Shown here: piece by piece, positions 42,544 to 52,007 of the stretch | Layout of the letters: each line of letters begins with the position of its first letter | Numbering within the stretch: position 1 is the stretch's first letter | Assembly: GCA_947474435.1 (NCBI GenBank) | Contig: CANJII010000006.1 | Coordinates: 60,501 to 124,500, forward strand | Source: Chitinophagaceae bacterium | GTDB lineage: Bacteria; Bacteroidota; Bacteroidia; Chitinophagales; UBA10324 | DNA: 64,000 nt | Reading direction: 5' to 3' | Position numbers and translations under genes: made by a program | Notes under the pieces: generated by a model | What the model was told of the DNA's origin: nothing | Databases searched by the model: none | What the model saw: only the letters and a program-made list of their open reading frames with translations

Positions 42544-44013
42544 ATGCATACATTATTGCTACTGATTATTCCGGTTGTATTCATGGTAGTAGTTTTATTT
42601 CTGAAAGGAAAAACGGCAGGATATGCTGCACTCACAAGTTCCATTTTGTCGTTGGTGGTTTCAATCATTGTTGCCATTCATCTTCACTTCAATGGATACT
42701 TTGATGAATTCAATCGCACCTGGATTTCATCTTTCGGAATAAATTTTCATGTAGGAATTGATGGTATCTCTTTGATATTGGTATTGCTCACCACTTTTCT
42801 AACTCCGTTTATTATTGTTACTTCTCTTCAAAAGGAAAATGAAAACTCAAGTGTATTTTATGCCTTGATACTTTTAATGCAAGCCGGAATGTTAGGAGCA
42901 TTTACGGCAATGGATTCATTTTTATTTTATGTGAGTTACGAAGTGGCGCTCATCCCCATTTATTTTATCTGCGGATTGTGGGGAGGCGAAAACAGAATTG
43001 CTGTTACGCTCAAATTTTTCATTTACACATTGGCGGGAAGTTTATTCATGCTCGTTTCAATTATCTACTTGTATTTGCAAACTCCGGGCAATCACACTTT
43101 CGAAATTTCTGAATTTTATAAACTGAATCTTTCATCAACTCAACAAACATGGGTTTTCTGGGGATTCTTTTTAGCATTCGCCGTGAAAATTCCAATCTTT
43201 CCATTTCACAGTTGGCAGCCTTCAACATACACCACAGCTCCAACAGCAGGCACAATGTTGCTTGCCGGTATCATGTTGAAAATGGGATTGTATGGTTTGA
43301 TTCGTTTCGTTTTACCAATCGCTCCTGATGCAGTTGCACACTGGAACACACTCACAGAAATTTTATGTGTGTGCGGAATTATTTATGGAAGTGTAATTGC
43401 CATGCGGCAAAACGATTTAAAAACACTAATAGCTTTTTCATCGCTCGCACATGTGGGTTTAATAGCCGCCGGAATTTTTTCAATGAATGTGCAAGGTATT
43501 CAAGGTGCAATGATTCAAATGTTCAATCATGGAGTGAATGCAGTTGCACTTTTCTTTCTGATTGATTTATTGGAAAGAAGAAGCGGTACTCGATTGATGG
43601 ATAAGTTCGGAGGAATTGCGTCAGTAAATAAAAAAATTGCAGTTGTGTTTGCCATTGTAATGTTGGGAAGTGTTGGGTTGCCTTTGACCAATGGTTTCGT
43701 TGGAGAGTTCTTGTTATTGATGGGAGTTTACCAATGGAATATATATGCAGCCCTGTTTGCCGGATTAACAATTATACTTGGCGCAGTTTACATGTTACGA
43801 CTTTACCGAAATGTTTTCTTCGGAGAAGTTTCCGACGCAGGCAGAAGCATTACACCATTGTCAATGATGGAAACCATCATGAGTTACAAATTGGTTGTGC
43901 TGATAATTGTATTGGGAATTTTTCCGAATCTGTTATTGAATCTTTCGGCTCCTGCTGTTACAAAATTGTTGAACCTGATTGCTAACCATTCAAACATGAC
44001 TGCAACTTTATGA
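42544..44013 (+). CDS. nuoM: NADH-quinone oxidoreductase subunit M
   Basis: The 489-residue antiporter-like complex I subunit has about 14 helices. Family motifs are visible: YEVALIPIYFICGLWGGE with the conserved Glu, KIPIFPFHSWQPSTYTTAPT, SSLAHVGLIAAGIF and MFNHGVNAVALFFL. It begins one base after the nuoL stop and its final codons overlap nuoN by ATGA, so translation of all three is coupled. Function: proton translocation in the membrane arm. Confidence 0.96.
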   Translation: MHTLLLLIIPVVFMVVVLFLKGKTAGYAALTSSILSLVVSIIVAIHLHFNGYFDEFNRTWISSFGINFHVGIDGISLILVLLTTFLTPFIIVTSLQKENENSSVFYALILLMQAGMLGAFTAMDSFLFYVSYEVALIPIYFICGLWGGENRIAVTLKFFIYTLAGSLFMLVSIIYLYLQTPGNHTFEISEFYKLNLSSTQQTWVFWGFFLAFAVKIPIFPFHSWQPSTYTTAPTAGTMLLAGIMLKMGLYGLIRFVLPIAPDAVAHWNTLTEILCVCGIIYGSVIAMRQNDLKTLIAFSSLAHVGLIAAGIFSMNVQGIQGAMIQMFNHGVNAVALFFLIDLLERRSGTRLMDKFGGIASVNKKIAVVFAIVMLGSVGLPLTNGFVGEFLLLMGVYQWNIYAALFAGLTIILGAVYMLRLYRNVFFGEVSDAGRSITPLSMMETIMSYKLVVLIIVLGIFPNLLLNLSAPAVTKLLNLIANHSNMTATL

Positions 44014-45386
44014 ATGTAGTAATCGCACTCACCATCACCGGAATTTTAAATTTATTCGGAAGCATTTTTTCTTACCGGAAAATTACTCCGCTGCTTTCCA
44101 TTCTCGGATTAGCCACTGCGCTTGTTTTCAATTCAATGTACTGGAATACCAGTCAGCCTTTTTTCAATCACATGATGGTGATGGATAATTATGCAGTTGC
44201 GTTCGGTGCAGTGTGCATGGTGCTGGCTGCTGTGTTAATTATTTTTTATAATCGTTTTATGGGTGATGAAGATCATCATCTTCCCGAAGTTCTTTCAATC
44301 ATTGTTTTCTCAGTGGCAGGAGCAATCGTAATGGTTTCTTATACCAATCTGCTCATGCTGTTTTTGGGAGTTGAAATTTTATCCATCAGTTTTTACATTC
44401 TTGCCGGATTAAAAAGAAAGGACCTCGGCAGCAACGAAGCAGCCATGAAATATTTTCTGATGGGTGCATTCTCCACCGGATTTTTACTTTTCGGAATCGC
44501 ATTAATTTATGGTGCAACCGCTTCGTTTGATTTATCAGCCATAGCTGCATTTGTAAAATTGAATGGCGCAACCAGCAATTATCTTTTACTCTGCGGAGTA
44601 TTAATGATTTTGGTTGGGTTGCTTTTTAAAGTTGCCGCCGCACCATTTCATTTCTGGACTCCCGATGTGTATCAGGGTGCGCCAACAATTATCACAGCAT
44701 TCTTCGCCACTGTAGGGAAGATTGCTTCATTCGGAGCGTTCTATCGGTTGTTCAGTTTGTGTTTTGCGCCAATCAGTACCGAATGGAGTGGAGTAATTAT
44801 GGTTGTTTCAATCATCACCATGTTCATTGGAAACATTACAGCACTACAACAAAAAAGTTTGAAGCGCATGCTTGCTTATTCAAGTATTGCACATGCAGGT
44901 TACATGTTACTCGCCTTGCTTTCTCCTGCATACATGGGAGCGAGTGGCATTTTATTTTATTCCATTGCTTATGGCATTTCTTCAATGGCTGCATTCATTA
45001 TCATTCACATTATTCAAACACAAACCGGAACTGATGAAGCAATGGGATTCACCGGATTGAAACAAAAAAATAAAACGCTTGCATTCATAACTGCCATCAG
45101 CATGTTGTCACTTTCAGGCATTCCGCTCACTGCAGGTTTCTTCGGCAAATTTTACTTGTTCACTTCAGCCATTGAAGGCGGATATGTTTTGTTGGTTTGT
45201 CTGGCAGTTGTAAATTCTTTCATCAGCATCTATTATTATTTCAAACCGGTGATTGAATCGTATTTCAAAAATTCACATACTGATACTGTTATTCAGTTGA
45301 AGAATACTGAAGCAATTTTGTTGGTTCTTCTTTCCATTGCCACCATTGTGCTTGGTATTTTACCCGGTCTAATACCATCCATTTAG
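44010..45386 (+). CDS. nuoN: NADH-quinone oxidoreductase subunit N
   Basis: The 458-residue third antiporter-like subunit of complex I has about 14 helices. It shows the motif FLGVEILSISFYILAGL with conserved Glu, KVAAAPFHFWTPDVYQGAPT and LAYSSIAHAGYM. It starts inside the last codons of nuoM (ATGA overlap) and closes the operon. A short palindrome follows at 45391-45406. It is normal in length and composition. Confidence 0.96.
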   Translation: MNVVIALTITGILNLFGSIFSYRKITPLLSILGLATALVFNSMYWNTSQPFFNHMMVMDNYAVAFGAVCMVLAAVLIIFYNRFMGDEDHHLPEVLSIIVFSVAGAIVMVSYTNLLMLFLGVEILSISFYILAGLKRKDLGSNEAAMKYFLMGAFSTGFLLFGIALIYGATASFDLSAIAAFVKLNGATSNYLLLCGVLMILVGLLFKVAAAPFHFWTPDVYQGAPTIITAFFATVGKIASFGAFYRLFSLCFAPISTEWSGVIMVVSIITMFIGNITALQQKSLKRMLAYSSIAHAGYMLLALLSPAYMGASGILFYSIAYGISSMAAFIIIHIIQTQTGTDEAMGFTGLKQKNKTLAFITAISMLSLSGIPLTAGFFGKFYLFTSAIEGGYVLLVCLAVVNSFISIYYYFKPVIESYFKNSHTDTVIQLKNTEAILLVLLSIATIVLGILPGLIPSI

Positions 45387-45634
45387 AAATGTTACAAACT
45401 TGTAACTTACAAACATGTAACATTTAGAAAATATAAAAGCAATCGAAAATCAAGCTTCAGTAAACGAATTATAGGTTTTAATATCAATTGTCATCCGATT
45501 GTAAAAACAAAAAACCGAAATATCAATTCAATAAACCATGCCGTTGTAACATCAATTGAATAAACTTTATTTACCAAAAATAATAGTCACCAAAACCGAA
45601 AATAAAAGTAACTGTTAAATAATTTTCAGAATGT
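45387..45634. other. Non-coding gap between nuoN and the exbB operon
   Basis: The 314-base interval 45387-45700 has no convincing gene. Just after nuoN a palindrome gttacaaacttgtaac (45391-45406) lies within a wider weaker inverted repeat that ends at 45422, followed by a repeated atttagaaa. Two similar 17-base blocks, TATCAATTCAATAAACC (45521-45537) and CATCAATTGAATAAACT (45550-45566), stand 29 bases apart and could bind a regulator. The exbB promoter occupies 45635-45664. Confidence 0.6.
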
Positions 45635-45664
45635 TTTGACGGCTTGATTTTAATTCTAAATTTG
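45635..45664 (+). promoter_or_regulatory. Promoter of the exbB-exbD-exbD-tonB operon
   Basis: TTTG (45635-45638), an 18-base spacer, then TAAATTTG (45657-45664) match the phylum consensus exactly. The exbB ATG follows 36 bases after the -7 box. Confidence 0.8.
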
Positions 45665-45700
45665 CGAACCTCATAAAAAATCAAATTCAAATAAAACAAC

Positions 45701-46498
45701 ATGCAGAAGAAAAATAATAGCCTCGCAGCTTTTTTCCCCCTAATTGTAATCTTAGCTTGTTTTGCAGTATCGTACTGCATATTCGAGTTCTATCTGGGAA
45801 ACTCAGCCAACTTTGTTGATGCCGAGCGCGAGCATCCAAAATCAGGGAGCATTTTAGCTATCATGTTCAAGGGAGGATTTTTAGTTCCTATTATTTTAAC
45901 CATGCTTTTAATGGTTCTGGTTTTCTCGGTTGAGCGAATTCTTACATTGATGAAAGCAAAAGGAAAAGGAAATGTGGTAAATTTTGTCCGTCAGGTACAA
46001 TATCATTTAACTGAAAATAACATTGATGCTGCCGAAGCAGAATGCGATAAGCAAAAAGGTTCGGTTGCAAATGTCATTAAAAACGGGTTACGCAAGTATC
46101 GCGAGATGATGAACAATAAGGAATTAACTCACGAACAAAAAGTGTTAGCTATTCAAAAAGAAATAGAAGAAACTACTGCGCTTGAATTGCCAATGCTGCA
46201 ACAGAATTTACCATTCATTGCCACTATTGCTCCGCTTGGAACATTGGCTGGTTTGATAGGAACTGTATTTGGCATGATTCGTTCTTTCGCTGCAATGGGA
46301 ACATCTGGTGCTGCAGATTCGGTTGCTCTTTCTGTCGGTATTTCTGAAGCATTGGTAAATACTGCAACTGGTATCATTACTTCAGCACTTGCAATTATTG
46401 CTTATAATTTCTTCTCGCACCAGATTGATTCATTGACTTACATGATTGATGAAGCAGGATACAGCATTACCAATACCTTCGATTCACGCTTTAACTAA
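45701..46498 (+). CDS. exbB: MotA/TolQ/ExbB proton channel protein
   Basis: The 265-residue inner-membrane protein has three helices. The first (about residues 10-30) and the second (about 52-72) are joined by a short region. The channel domain carries LPFIATIAPLGTLAGLIGTVFGMI (about 167-190) and SEALVNTATGIITSALAI (about 211-230), the proton path of ExbB/TolQ. It energises TonB together with the two ExbD proteins directly downstream (9-base and 13-base gaps). It is the first gene of a seven-gene operon with a consensus promoter. Confidence 0.93.
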   Translation: MQKKNNSLAAFFPLIVILACFAVSYCIFEFYLGNSANFVDAEREHPKSGSILAIMFKGGFLVPIILTMLLMVLVFSVERILTLMKAKGKGNVVNFVRQVQYHLTENNIDAAEAECDKQKGSVANVIKNGLRKYREMMNNKELTHEQKVLAIQKEIEETTALELPMLQQNLPFIATIAPLGTLAGLIGTVFGMIRSFAAMGTSGAADSVALSVGISEALVNTATGIITSALAIIAYNFFSHQIDSLTYMIDEAGYSITNTFDSRFN

Positions 46499-46507
46499 AC
46501 AAAGGCG

Positions 46508-47128
46508 ATGTCAAAAATAAAAATGCCTAAAGGCAATGTTTCCATTGATATGACACCAATGGTGGATATGGCTTTTTTGCTGGTTACTTTTTTCATACTT
46601 ACTACACAGTTTCGACCTGATGAACCGGTTCAGGTTACTACACCAAGTTCTACTTCTGTCTCTAATCCACCTGAGCACGGTAAGGTCATAATTACTATTG
46701 CTGATGATGGCCGATTGTTTTTTGATTTGGATAATCAGAATTTTCGTCGATCATTGATTCAAAAAATGGGTGAAGATTATAATATCACTTTTACTGTTGA
46801 TGAAGTAACTGCATTTGCTACCGGAAGCAGTTTGGGGGTTCCAATGGGTGGAATGAAAAATTATTTATCCATGAGTCCTGAAGAAAGAAAGAAAGTTGAA
46901 CAACCCGGAATTCCCAATGATACTACTCAAAATCTTTCTAATGAATTGGGAGTTTGGTTGGTGAATGCACGATTGGCAGGAAATAACCCTGTGATTTTAA
47001 TTAAAGGAGATTCGAAATCAAATTATCCGGCAATTAAAAATGTTTTTAAAACTTTAGCCGATCGAAAAGTTTCTAAGTTTGGATTAATTACCGCTGATGA
47101 AGCGGCGCCGGTTGAACCAATAAAATAA
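46508..47128 (+). CDS. exbD: ExbD/TolR biopolymer transport protein, first copy
   Basis: The 206-residue single-pass protein has the family signature IDMTPMVDMAFLLVTFFILT, with the essential membrane Asp, at about residues 14-33. The periplasmic domain is longer than in typical ExbD (140 residues) and includes an Ala/Gly/Met-rich insert TGSSLGVPMGGMKNYL. Together with ExbB and a second ExbD it should form the hetero-oligomer seen in this phylum. The gap to the next exbD is 13 bases. Confidence 0.92.
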   Translation: MSKIKMPKGNVSIDMTPMVDMAFLLVTFFILTTQFRPDEPVQVTTPSSTSVSNPPEHGKVIITIADDGRLFFDLDNQNFRRSLIQKMGEDYNITFTVDEVTAFATGSSLGVPMGGMKNYLSMSPEERKKVEQPGIPNDTTQNLSNELGVWLVNARLAGNNPVILIKGDSKSNYPAIKNVFKTLADRKVSKFGLITADEAAPVEPIK

Positions 47129-47141
47129 AAACGACACAACA

Positions 47142-47693
47142 ATGGCAGAATTACAAAGTGGCGACGATGGGCATAAAGGGAAAAAGAGGGGAGGTGTTCG
47201 CGCAAAAAAAATGTCAACCAGAATCGATATGACTCCAATGGTTGATCTTGGATTTTTGCTGGTTACATTTTTCATTCTTACTACTACCATGTCAAAGCCA
47301 AAAGCAATGCAGGTTGTAATGCCGGACAAAGAGGTGAAAGACTCAACACAGATGTCAAAAATCCGTGAGTCAGAAGCGATGACAATTTTATTAGGATCGA
47401 ATGACCGGATTTTTTATTACTACGGCCAAACACAGCCAACTGTAGAAGTAACCTACTTTAATAAAGTCAGAAAAGTAATTTTAGATAAAAACGAAGAAGT
47501 GTTAGCGTTGCAAAAAGCAAATGGTTGGCAGGCAAACGGTAATTACAACGGAGTATATATTGGCATTAAACCAACAGATGAATCCAAATATGAAAATCTG
47601 GTGAATATGCTTGATGAAATGAAGATTACCGGAATTAAGTCATATGCTATTCTGGATCCTTCGTCGGAAGAATTAGAAATGTTGCCAAAATAA
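47142..47693 (+). CDS. exbD: ExbD/TolR biopolymer transport protein, second copy
   Basis: The 183-residue partner of the first ExbD has a basic N-terminus (GKKRGGVRAKKMSTR), then IDMTPMVDLGFLLVTFFILT with the conserved membrane Asp. The periplasmic domain ends in KITGIKSYAILDPSS. Two non-identical ExbDs next to one ExbB is the usual Bacteroidota arrangement. It is 49 bases before tonB. Confidence 0.92.
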   Translation: MAELQSGDDGHKGKKRGGVRAKKMSTRIDMTPMVDLGFLLVTFFILTTTMSKPKAMQVVMPDKEVKDSTQMSKIRESEAMTILLGSNDRIFYYYGQTQPTVEVTYFNKVRKVILDKNEEVLALQKANGWQANGNYNGVYIGIKPTDESKYENLVNMLDEMKITGIKSYAILDPSSEELEMLPK

Positions 47694-47742
47694 TTTTATG
47701 GAATTCAATCAGCAGGTTACTCTTTCAATAAAATTTTAAATC

Positions 47743-48543
47743 ATGGAAGCAAAGGAATTTTTAACCGCAAGTTTTGACGACATGGTTTTCGAAGGGCGCA
47801 ACAAGGAATATGGCGCTTATGAACTTCGGAAAAACTACGATCGTTTTTTAATGTTAGCCTTATTAATTGGATTGGGAATTTATATTGTTGGATTTACTAC
47901 TCCCTATGTTTTATCATTATTTAAAACAGCTGAAGTGGAAGTTGGAAAAAAGAAAATCTCTTACACTGAATTGTCTGAACCACCTCCAATAGATAAAAAC
48001 ACACCACCTCCTCCTCCACCAAATCTTCCGCCTCCTCCACCTAAAACTATAAAGTTTACTCCGCCGGTTATTAAACCTGATGAAGAAGTGAAACAGGAAG
48101 ATGTGCCACCACCGGTTGAGGAATTACAAAAAGTTGACCCCGGACCAACAACCGAAGTTGATCCGAATGCAAATGTGAATTTTAACGACGCTGCACCACC
48201 TGTTGTTGAAACCAAGCAACAACCGTTTATGTATGTGGAGCAAATGCCTCAATTTCCCGGCGGCGAAAAAGCAATGACCGAATTCATTAATAAAAATATC
48301 AGATACCCAAATGCTGCGCGTGAAAATAACATTGAAGGAAAGGTGGTATTGCAGTTTGTAGTTAATTCTGACGGTGAAATTTCTGACATTAAAGTATTGC
48401 GTGATATAGCAGGCGGATGTACAGATGAAGCAAAGCGTGTTGTAAAATTGATGCCGAAATGGTCACCAGGAAAACAAAATGGTAATGCAGTACCTGTTTA
48501 CTTTAATCTTCCTGTAACTTTCAAACTCGGTAGCGGCGACTAA
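47743..48543 (+). CDS. tonB: Energy transducer TonB
   Basis: The 266-residue protein has a cytoplasmic segment FEGRNKEYGAYELRKNYD, typical of Bacteroidota TonB, and one membrane helix (about residues 35-58). A proline-rich periplasmic spacer follows (about 80-125, long Pro runs and a KPDEEVKQEDVPPP segment), then the TonB C-terminal domain (about 170-266). This shows FPGGEKAMTEFINKNIRYP, VVLQFVVNSDGEIS and PKWSPGKQNG. It couples the ExbBD proton motor to outer-membrane receptors. The antisense frame is a Gly-rich artefact of the Pro run. Operon position four. Confidence 0.95.
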   Translation: MEAKEFLTASFDDMVFEGRNKEYGAYELRKNYDRFLMLALLIGLGIYIVGFTTPYVLSLFKTAEVEVGKKKISYTELSEPPPIDKNTPPPPPPNLPPPPPKTIKFTPPVIKPDEEVKQEDVPPPVEELQKVDPGPTTEVDPNANVNFNDAAPPVVETKQQPFMYVEQMPQFPGGEKAMTEFINKNIRYPNAARENNIEGKVVLQFVVNSDGEISDIKVLRDIAGGCTDEAKRVVKLMPKWSPGKQNGNAVPVYFNLPVTFKLGSGD

Positions 48544-48554
48544 TTAATTCTGTC

Positions 48555-48743
48555 TTGAATAAAATTGTAATATTTGCGCAGGCCCTGATGATTCTGATTT
48601 TCGTCGGGGCTTCTTTTTATCTTATTATTTTTCCACCGGTCAGAATGGAACAATTCACATCAACACAATACAGAGTATTCGGATGTGTTTTAATGTTGTA
48701 CGCGATTTTCAGATCTTACAAAGTTTATAGGCAATATTATTAA
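48555..48743 (+). CDS. Small two-helix membrane protein of the tonB operon
   Basis: The frame starts at TTG 48555, 11 bases after the tonB stop, and encodes 62 residues. There are two hydrophobic segments (about residues 4-27 and 41-52), separated by PPVRMEQFTSTQYR, and a basic C-terminus KVYRQYY. The next gene begins one base after its stop. The tight packing and conserved position between tonB and a substrate-binding lipoprotein argue that it is real despite the rare start. I do not recognise a function; a small assembly factor of the Ton complex is possible. Confidence 0.65.
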   Translation: MNKIVIFAQALMILIFVGASFYLIIFPPVRMEQFTSTQYRVFGCVLMLYAIFRSYKVYRQYY

Positions 48744-48744
48744 T

Positions 48745-49635
48745 ATGAAACGGAATTTATTTTTTCTCATAGCAACTGCAATAATCTTTTCCTGCAGTGC
48801 AAAAAAAAACAAAACTGAAGAAACAGTTGTTGGTGATACTCCAAACAGCGGAGTAATTTCCATTGCAGTTGATGAATCATTTCTTCCTTTGTTAAAAGAC
48901 GAGACATCAATTTTTGAAAATGAAAATCCAAAAGCAAAAATTGAATTGGTTAATCTTTCGGAATCAAAGGGTATACAGGAGTTTTTAGATAATAAAAACA
49001 GGGCAGTAATTACAACCCGGAAATTAACTGACGATGAAATCAGATATGGTAAACAAAAGGATTTGAATCCTTTGCATTTTTTTATTGCATTTGATGCAGT
49101 GGCCTTTATTATGAATAAAAACAATTCCGATTCCGTTTTCACGGTAAACGAAATCAGTGAAATATTTCAAGGGAAATCTGACAAGAAAATTTCTGTTGTA
49201 TTTAATTCCAATGGTTCGGGGGAAATTCAGTTCTTTAAAAATTTGTATCTGTTGAAAAATCTTCCTTCAGATTTTTTTGCAACCCGCAGTTTAGCAGAAT
49301 TGATTAACTATGTTTCATCTCACCAATCTGCAATTGGTGTTATCGGAATAAACAACTTATTGTACAACACGGATTCTCTTTCTGAAAAAGTAAAAATCAT
49401 TGCAATTAAAAATGCTGATGGCAATAAATATTACCCGACAGAAACAAATATCCGTTCAGGGTATTATCCGTTTCGCAGAGAAGTATATATTGTGTGCGGT
49501 GAATCATGGCCGGGCTTGGGCACGGGCTTTGCAAAATTCATGACTACTGATATTGGACAAACAATCATAAGGCGTGCAGGTTTAATTCCTGCCAGGCTTT
49601 CATTAAGAATGATAGAAGTGAAAAAAGATTTTTAA
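48745..49635 (+). CDS. PstS-like periplasmic binding lipoprotein
   Basis: The 296-residue protein has a lipoprotein signal (Cys17 in IIFSCSAKK) and a PBP-type domain: ISIAVDESFLPLLKDE, RAVITTRKLTDDE, FNSNGSGEIQFF and the conserved PstS-like pocket. It is a PstS-family substrate-binding protein by fold. No pstC, pstA or pstB gene is nearby, and the gene is inside the exbB-tonB operon, one base after the small membrane protein. It may therefore sense or bind a ligand for the Ton system rather than feed an ABC transporter. The ligand could be phosphate (inference). Confidence 0.82.
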   Translation: MKRNLFFLIATAIIFSCSAKKNKTEETVVGDTPNSGVISIAVDESFLPLLKDETSIFENENPKAKIELVNLSESKGIQEFLDNKNRAVITTRKLTDDEIRYGKQKDLNPLHFFIAFDAVAFIMNKNNSDSVFTVNEISEIFQGKSDKKISVVFNSNGSGEIQFFKNLYLLKNLPSDFFATRSLAELINYVSSHQSAIGVIGINNLLYNTDSLSEKVKIIAIKNADGNKYYPTETNIRSGYYPFRREVYIVCGESWPGLGTGFAKFMTTDIGQTIIRRAGLIPARLSLRMIEVKKDF

Positions 49636-49651
49636 AACAGGAACAAAAAAA

Positions 49652-51274
49652 ATGAAAAGGAAAATAAAATTTATTATAACACTATTGATGGTTTCATCAA
49701 CATTATTTGTGAATGCACAAACAATCGAACAAGGGTTAAACGCCATTGACAATGAAAATTATGAAACCGCCAGAAGAATTTTTCTCAACTACACCAGATC
49801 AAATCCGGCTGATGCAATGGGATGGTATTATCTCGGGAATAATTATTTCTTTCTGAAGCGAAATGATTCTGCACGAATAGCCTATACACAGGGAACCACG
49901 GTAAATCCAAAGGGAGCTGCCTGTTTTACCGGGTTGGGAAAAACTTATCTCAATGAAAACAAAGTAGCTGATGCACAAAAATATTTTGACGAAGCAAAAA
50001 GTTTAGTCAATGTAAACAAGGACATAAACATTGCGGTTTATCTTGCTGATGCATATATCAATTCTGAAAATCCGAATGCCGAAGAAGCCATCAGATTATT
50101 AAAGCAAGCCGAAAACATTTCAATTAAAGATTACCGTATTTATTCTTTAATGGGAGATGCCTATAAAATTTTAAATAAGGGTGGGGAAGCAGTTACTGCA
50201 TATGAGCGGAGCGGAGACCTGAACCCAACAAACGCAAGACCTTATGCAAGAGTAGGAATGATCTGGAATCTTGCTCGTAATTACAGCCAATCAAAAACTT
50301 CATTTGAAAAGGCTTTGAATATTGATGCAAATTTTGCCCCTGCTTACCGCGATTTTGCTGAGTTATATTTCAATACCGGACAGTTTGATAAAGCGAAAGA
50401 AACATTTACAAAGTACCTTGAGTTGGCCGATAAAAATGATGAAACACAATATCGCTATGCACAGTTTTTGTTTTTGACAAAAGATTATTCCAAATGTTTG
50501 CAAATTTTAAATGAGAAAAAAATGCGCAATCCAACAAACATGAATTTGTTCCGGCTTGTTGCTTATAGCTCTTACGAAACCGGTGATTTCACAAATGGTT
50601 TAATAGCTATTGAATATTATATTACCAATGCCACAACGAAAAAAATAATTGCTTCAGATTATGAATATTATGGTAAGCTTTTATTAAAAGCCGGAAGCGA
50701 TTCACTTGGTGCGTTAAATATTGTTAAGGCGATTGAAATGGACAGCACCAAGTCTGAAATGTTGGGTGATGTGGCAAAATTATATTATGATAAAAAATCG
50801 TATGGCACTGCTGCATATTATTATGATTTAAAAATTAAAAAATCAGTAAAACCAATTATTCAGGATTGGTTTTCACTGGGCCGGGCATATTATTTCGATT
50901 CATTGTATGTGATGGCCGATTCGGCATTTAAACAAATTACATTATTAAGTCCGGCATGGCCCATCGGATATCAATGGCGAGCGCGCAGCAATTTGAATTT
51001 AGATAAAATGGATTCAACAGCGCAGGGTTTTGCGGTTCCGCATTATTTGTTGTTGGTTGAAAAAGCAACTATTGATTCAGTTACCACAGTAAAATACCGA
51101 AAGGAATTGATGGAATCTTATAGCTACTTAGGTAACTACAATACATTAAAAGGAAATTATAATGAAGCATTAGAATTCTATGCAAAATATTTAATTCTCG
51201 ATCCTGATAATGCCGATGTAAAGAAAACTGTTGATGCAATAAAAGCATCAAAGAAAAGTACCTCACCCAAGTAA
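49652..51274 (+). CDS. TPR-repeat protein of the tonB operon
   Basis: The 540-residue protein has a signal peptide (residues 1-22, cut after NAQ) followed almost entirely by tetratricopeptide repeats. Examples are AMGWYYLGNNYFFLKRNDSA, ARPYARVGMIWNLARNYSQS and APAYRDFAELYFNTGQFDKA, and the C-terminal NTLKGNYNEALEFYAKYLIL. Roughly ten or more repeats are visible. It is periplasmic or outer-membrane facing and probably acts as a scaffold. It is the last gene of the exb-tonB operon, 16 bases after the PstS-like gene, an order conserved in the phylum. The partner is not known. Confidence 0.85.
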   Translation: MKRKIKFIITLLMVSSTLFVNAQTIEQGLNAIDNENYETARRIFLNYTRSNPADAMGWYYLGNNYFFLKRNDSARIAYTQGTTVNPKGAACFTGLGKTYLNENKVADAQKYFDEAKSLVNVNKDINIAVYLADAYINSENPNAEEAIRLLKQAENISIKDYRIYSLMGDAYKILNKGGEAVTAYERSGDLNPTNARPYARVGMIWNLARNYSQSKTSFEKALNIDANFAPAYRDFAELYFNTGQFDKAKETFTKYLELADKNDETQYRYAQFLFLTKDYSKCLQILNEKKMRNPTNMNLFRLVAYSSYETGDFTNGLIAIEYYITNATTKKIIASDYEYYGKLLLKAGSDSLGALNIVKAIEMDSTKSEMLGDVAKLYYDKKSYGTAAYYYDLKIKKSVKPIIQDWFSLGRAYYFDSLYVMADSAFKQITLLSPAWPIGYQWRARSNLNLDKMDSTAQGFAVPHYLLLVEKATIDSVTTVKYRKELMESYSYLGNYNTLKGNYNEALEFYAKYLILDPDNADVKKTVDAIKASKKSTSPK

Positions 51275-51296
51275 AGCATTTTATTACCGTTGAAAT

Positions 51297-51806
51297 TTAT
51301 TGACCTGCAAACAATGCTTTCAACTCGGTAGCATCATCTACTTTCATTCTTCCGGAAAGAATGAGTCGTAACTGCCTGCGGCGCAATGCTCCGTCAAATA
51401 ATTTTTGTTCCTGATCTGTTTGAGGTGTAACGGGCTCCACTTCTTTGGGTTTTCCATTACGGTCGAGCGCAACAAAAGTGTAAAAGGCTTCATGCGTTTT
51501 AATTTTATTCAACTCGGGCATGTTCTCGGCAAAAACTTCAATGTAAACTTCCATGCTTGTTTTAAAACTGCGAACAACTTTCGCATGAATAGTTACAAGG
51601 TCAGCCAACCGAATAGGATTTTGAAAAGAAACATTGTCAACCGATGCTGTAACAACAGTCATGTGAGTATGTTTGGTTGCAGCAATAGCCGAACAAATAT
51701 CCATCCAGTACAACAAACGGCCACCATGTAAGTTGCCAAGAATATTAGTGTCGTTCGGATGAACAAGTTCAGTCATTACAGTAAGTGAATCTGCAGGAGT
51801 TTTCAT
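51297..51806 (-). CDS. Acyl-CoA thioesterase (hotdog fold)
   Basis: ATG 51806 (169 residues) is preferred. An ATG 87 bases upstream (51893) reads through a heptamer array and gives an unrelated hydrophobic extension. The hotdog domain starts with MTELVHPNDTNILGNLHGG, the BACH/YciA-type motif with the catalytic Asp/Asn and Gly-Gly, then LLYWMDICSAIAA and VDNVSFQNPIRLADLV. It hydrolyses acyl-CoA; chain specificity is unknown. It is a single cytosolic gene, convergent with the TPR gene and divergent from hldD. Confidence 0.9.
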   Translation of the reverse strand: MKTPADSLTVMTELVHPNDTNILGNLHGGRLLYWMDICSAIAATKHTHMTVVTASVDNVSFQNPIRLADLVTIHAKVVRSFKTSMEVYIEVFAENMPELNKIKTHEAFYTFVALDRNGKPKEVEPVTPQTDQEQKLFDGALRRRQLRLILSGRMKVDDATELKALFAGQ

Positions 51807-51852
51807 TTCAATGTTGTTAGTTGGCGCGAATGTAAGCAGAAAAAAAAGCAGG

Positions 51853-51887
51853 CAGTAGGCGGTAGGCAGTAAGCAGTAAGTAGTATT
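51853..51887. repeat. Heptamer array (CAGTAGG type) upstream of the thioesterase
   Basis: Five units read cagtagg, cggtagg, cagtaag, cagtaag, tagtatt. They lie 47 bases upstream of the thioesterase start. A degenerate inverted version (actgtat, acagcct, actgatt) follows at 51958-51978, so the divergent region before hldD holds copies in both orientations. Confidence 0.8.
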
Positions 51888-52007
51888 TTGCATTAATGAG
51901 GTTATGCGACTGATTTAATATCTAAGACAATATTTTTTTTGACCGACAACCCAGCCAACTGTATACAGCCTACTGATTTACTGAAAACTGGTATTTACAT
52001 TCGCCGA

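Noticed and set aside
47961..48215. Gly-rich 84-residue minus-strand frame
   Set aside because: It is the antisense of the proline-rich spacer of TonB.
51807..51893. Longer start of the thioesterase
   Set aside because: The extra residues are the translation of the heptamer array and are foreign to the family.
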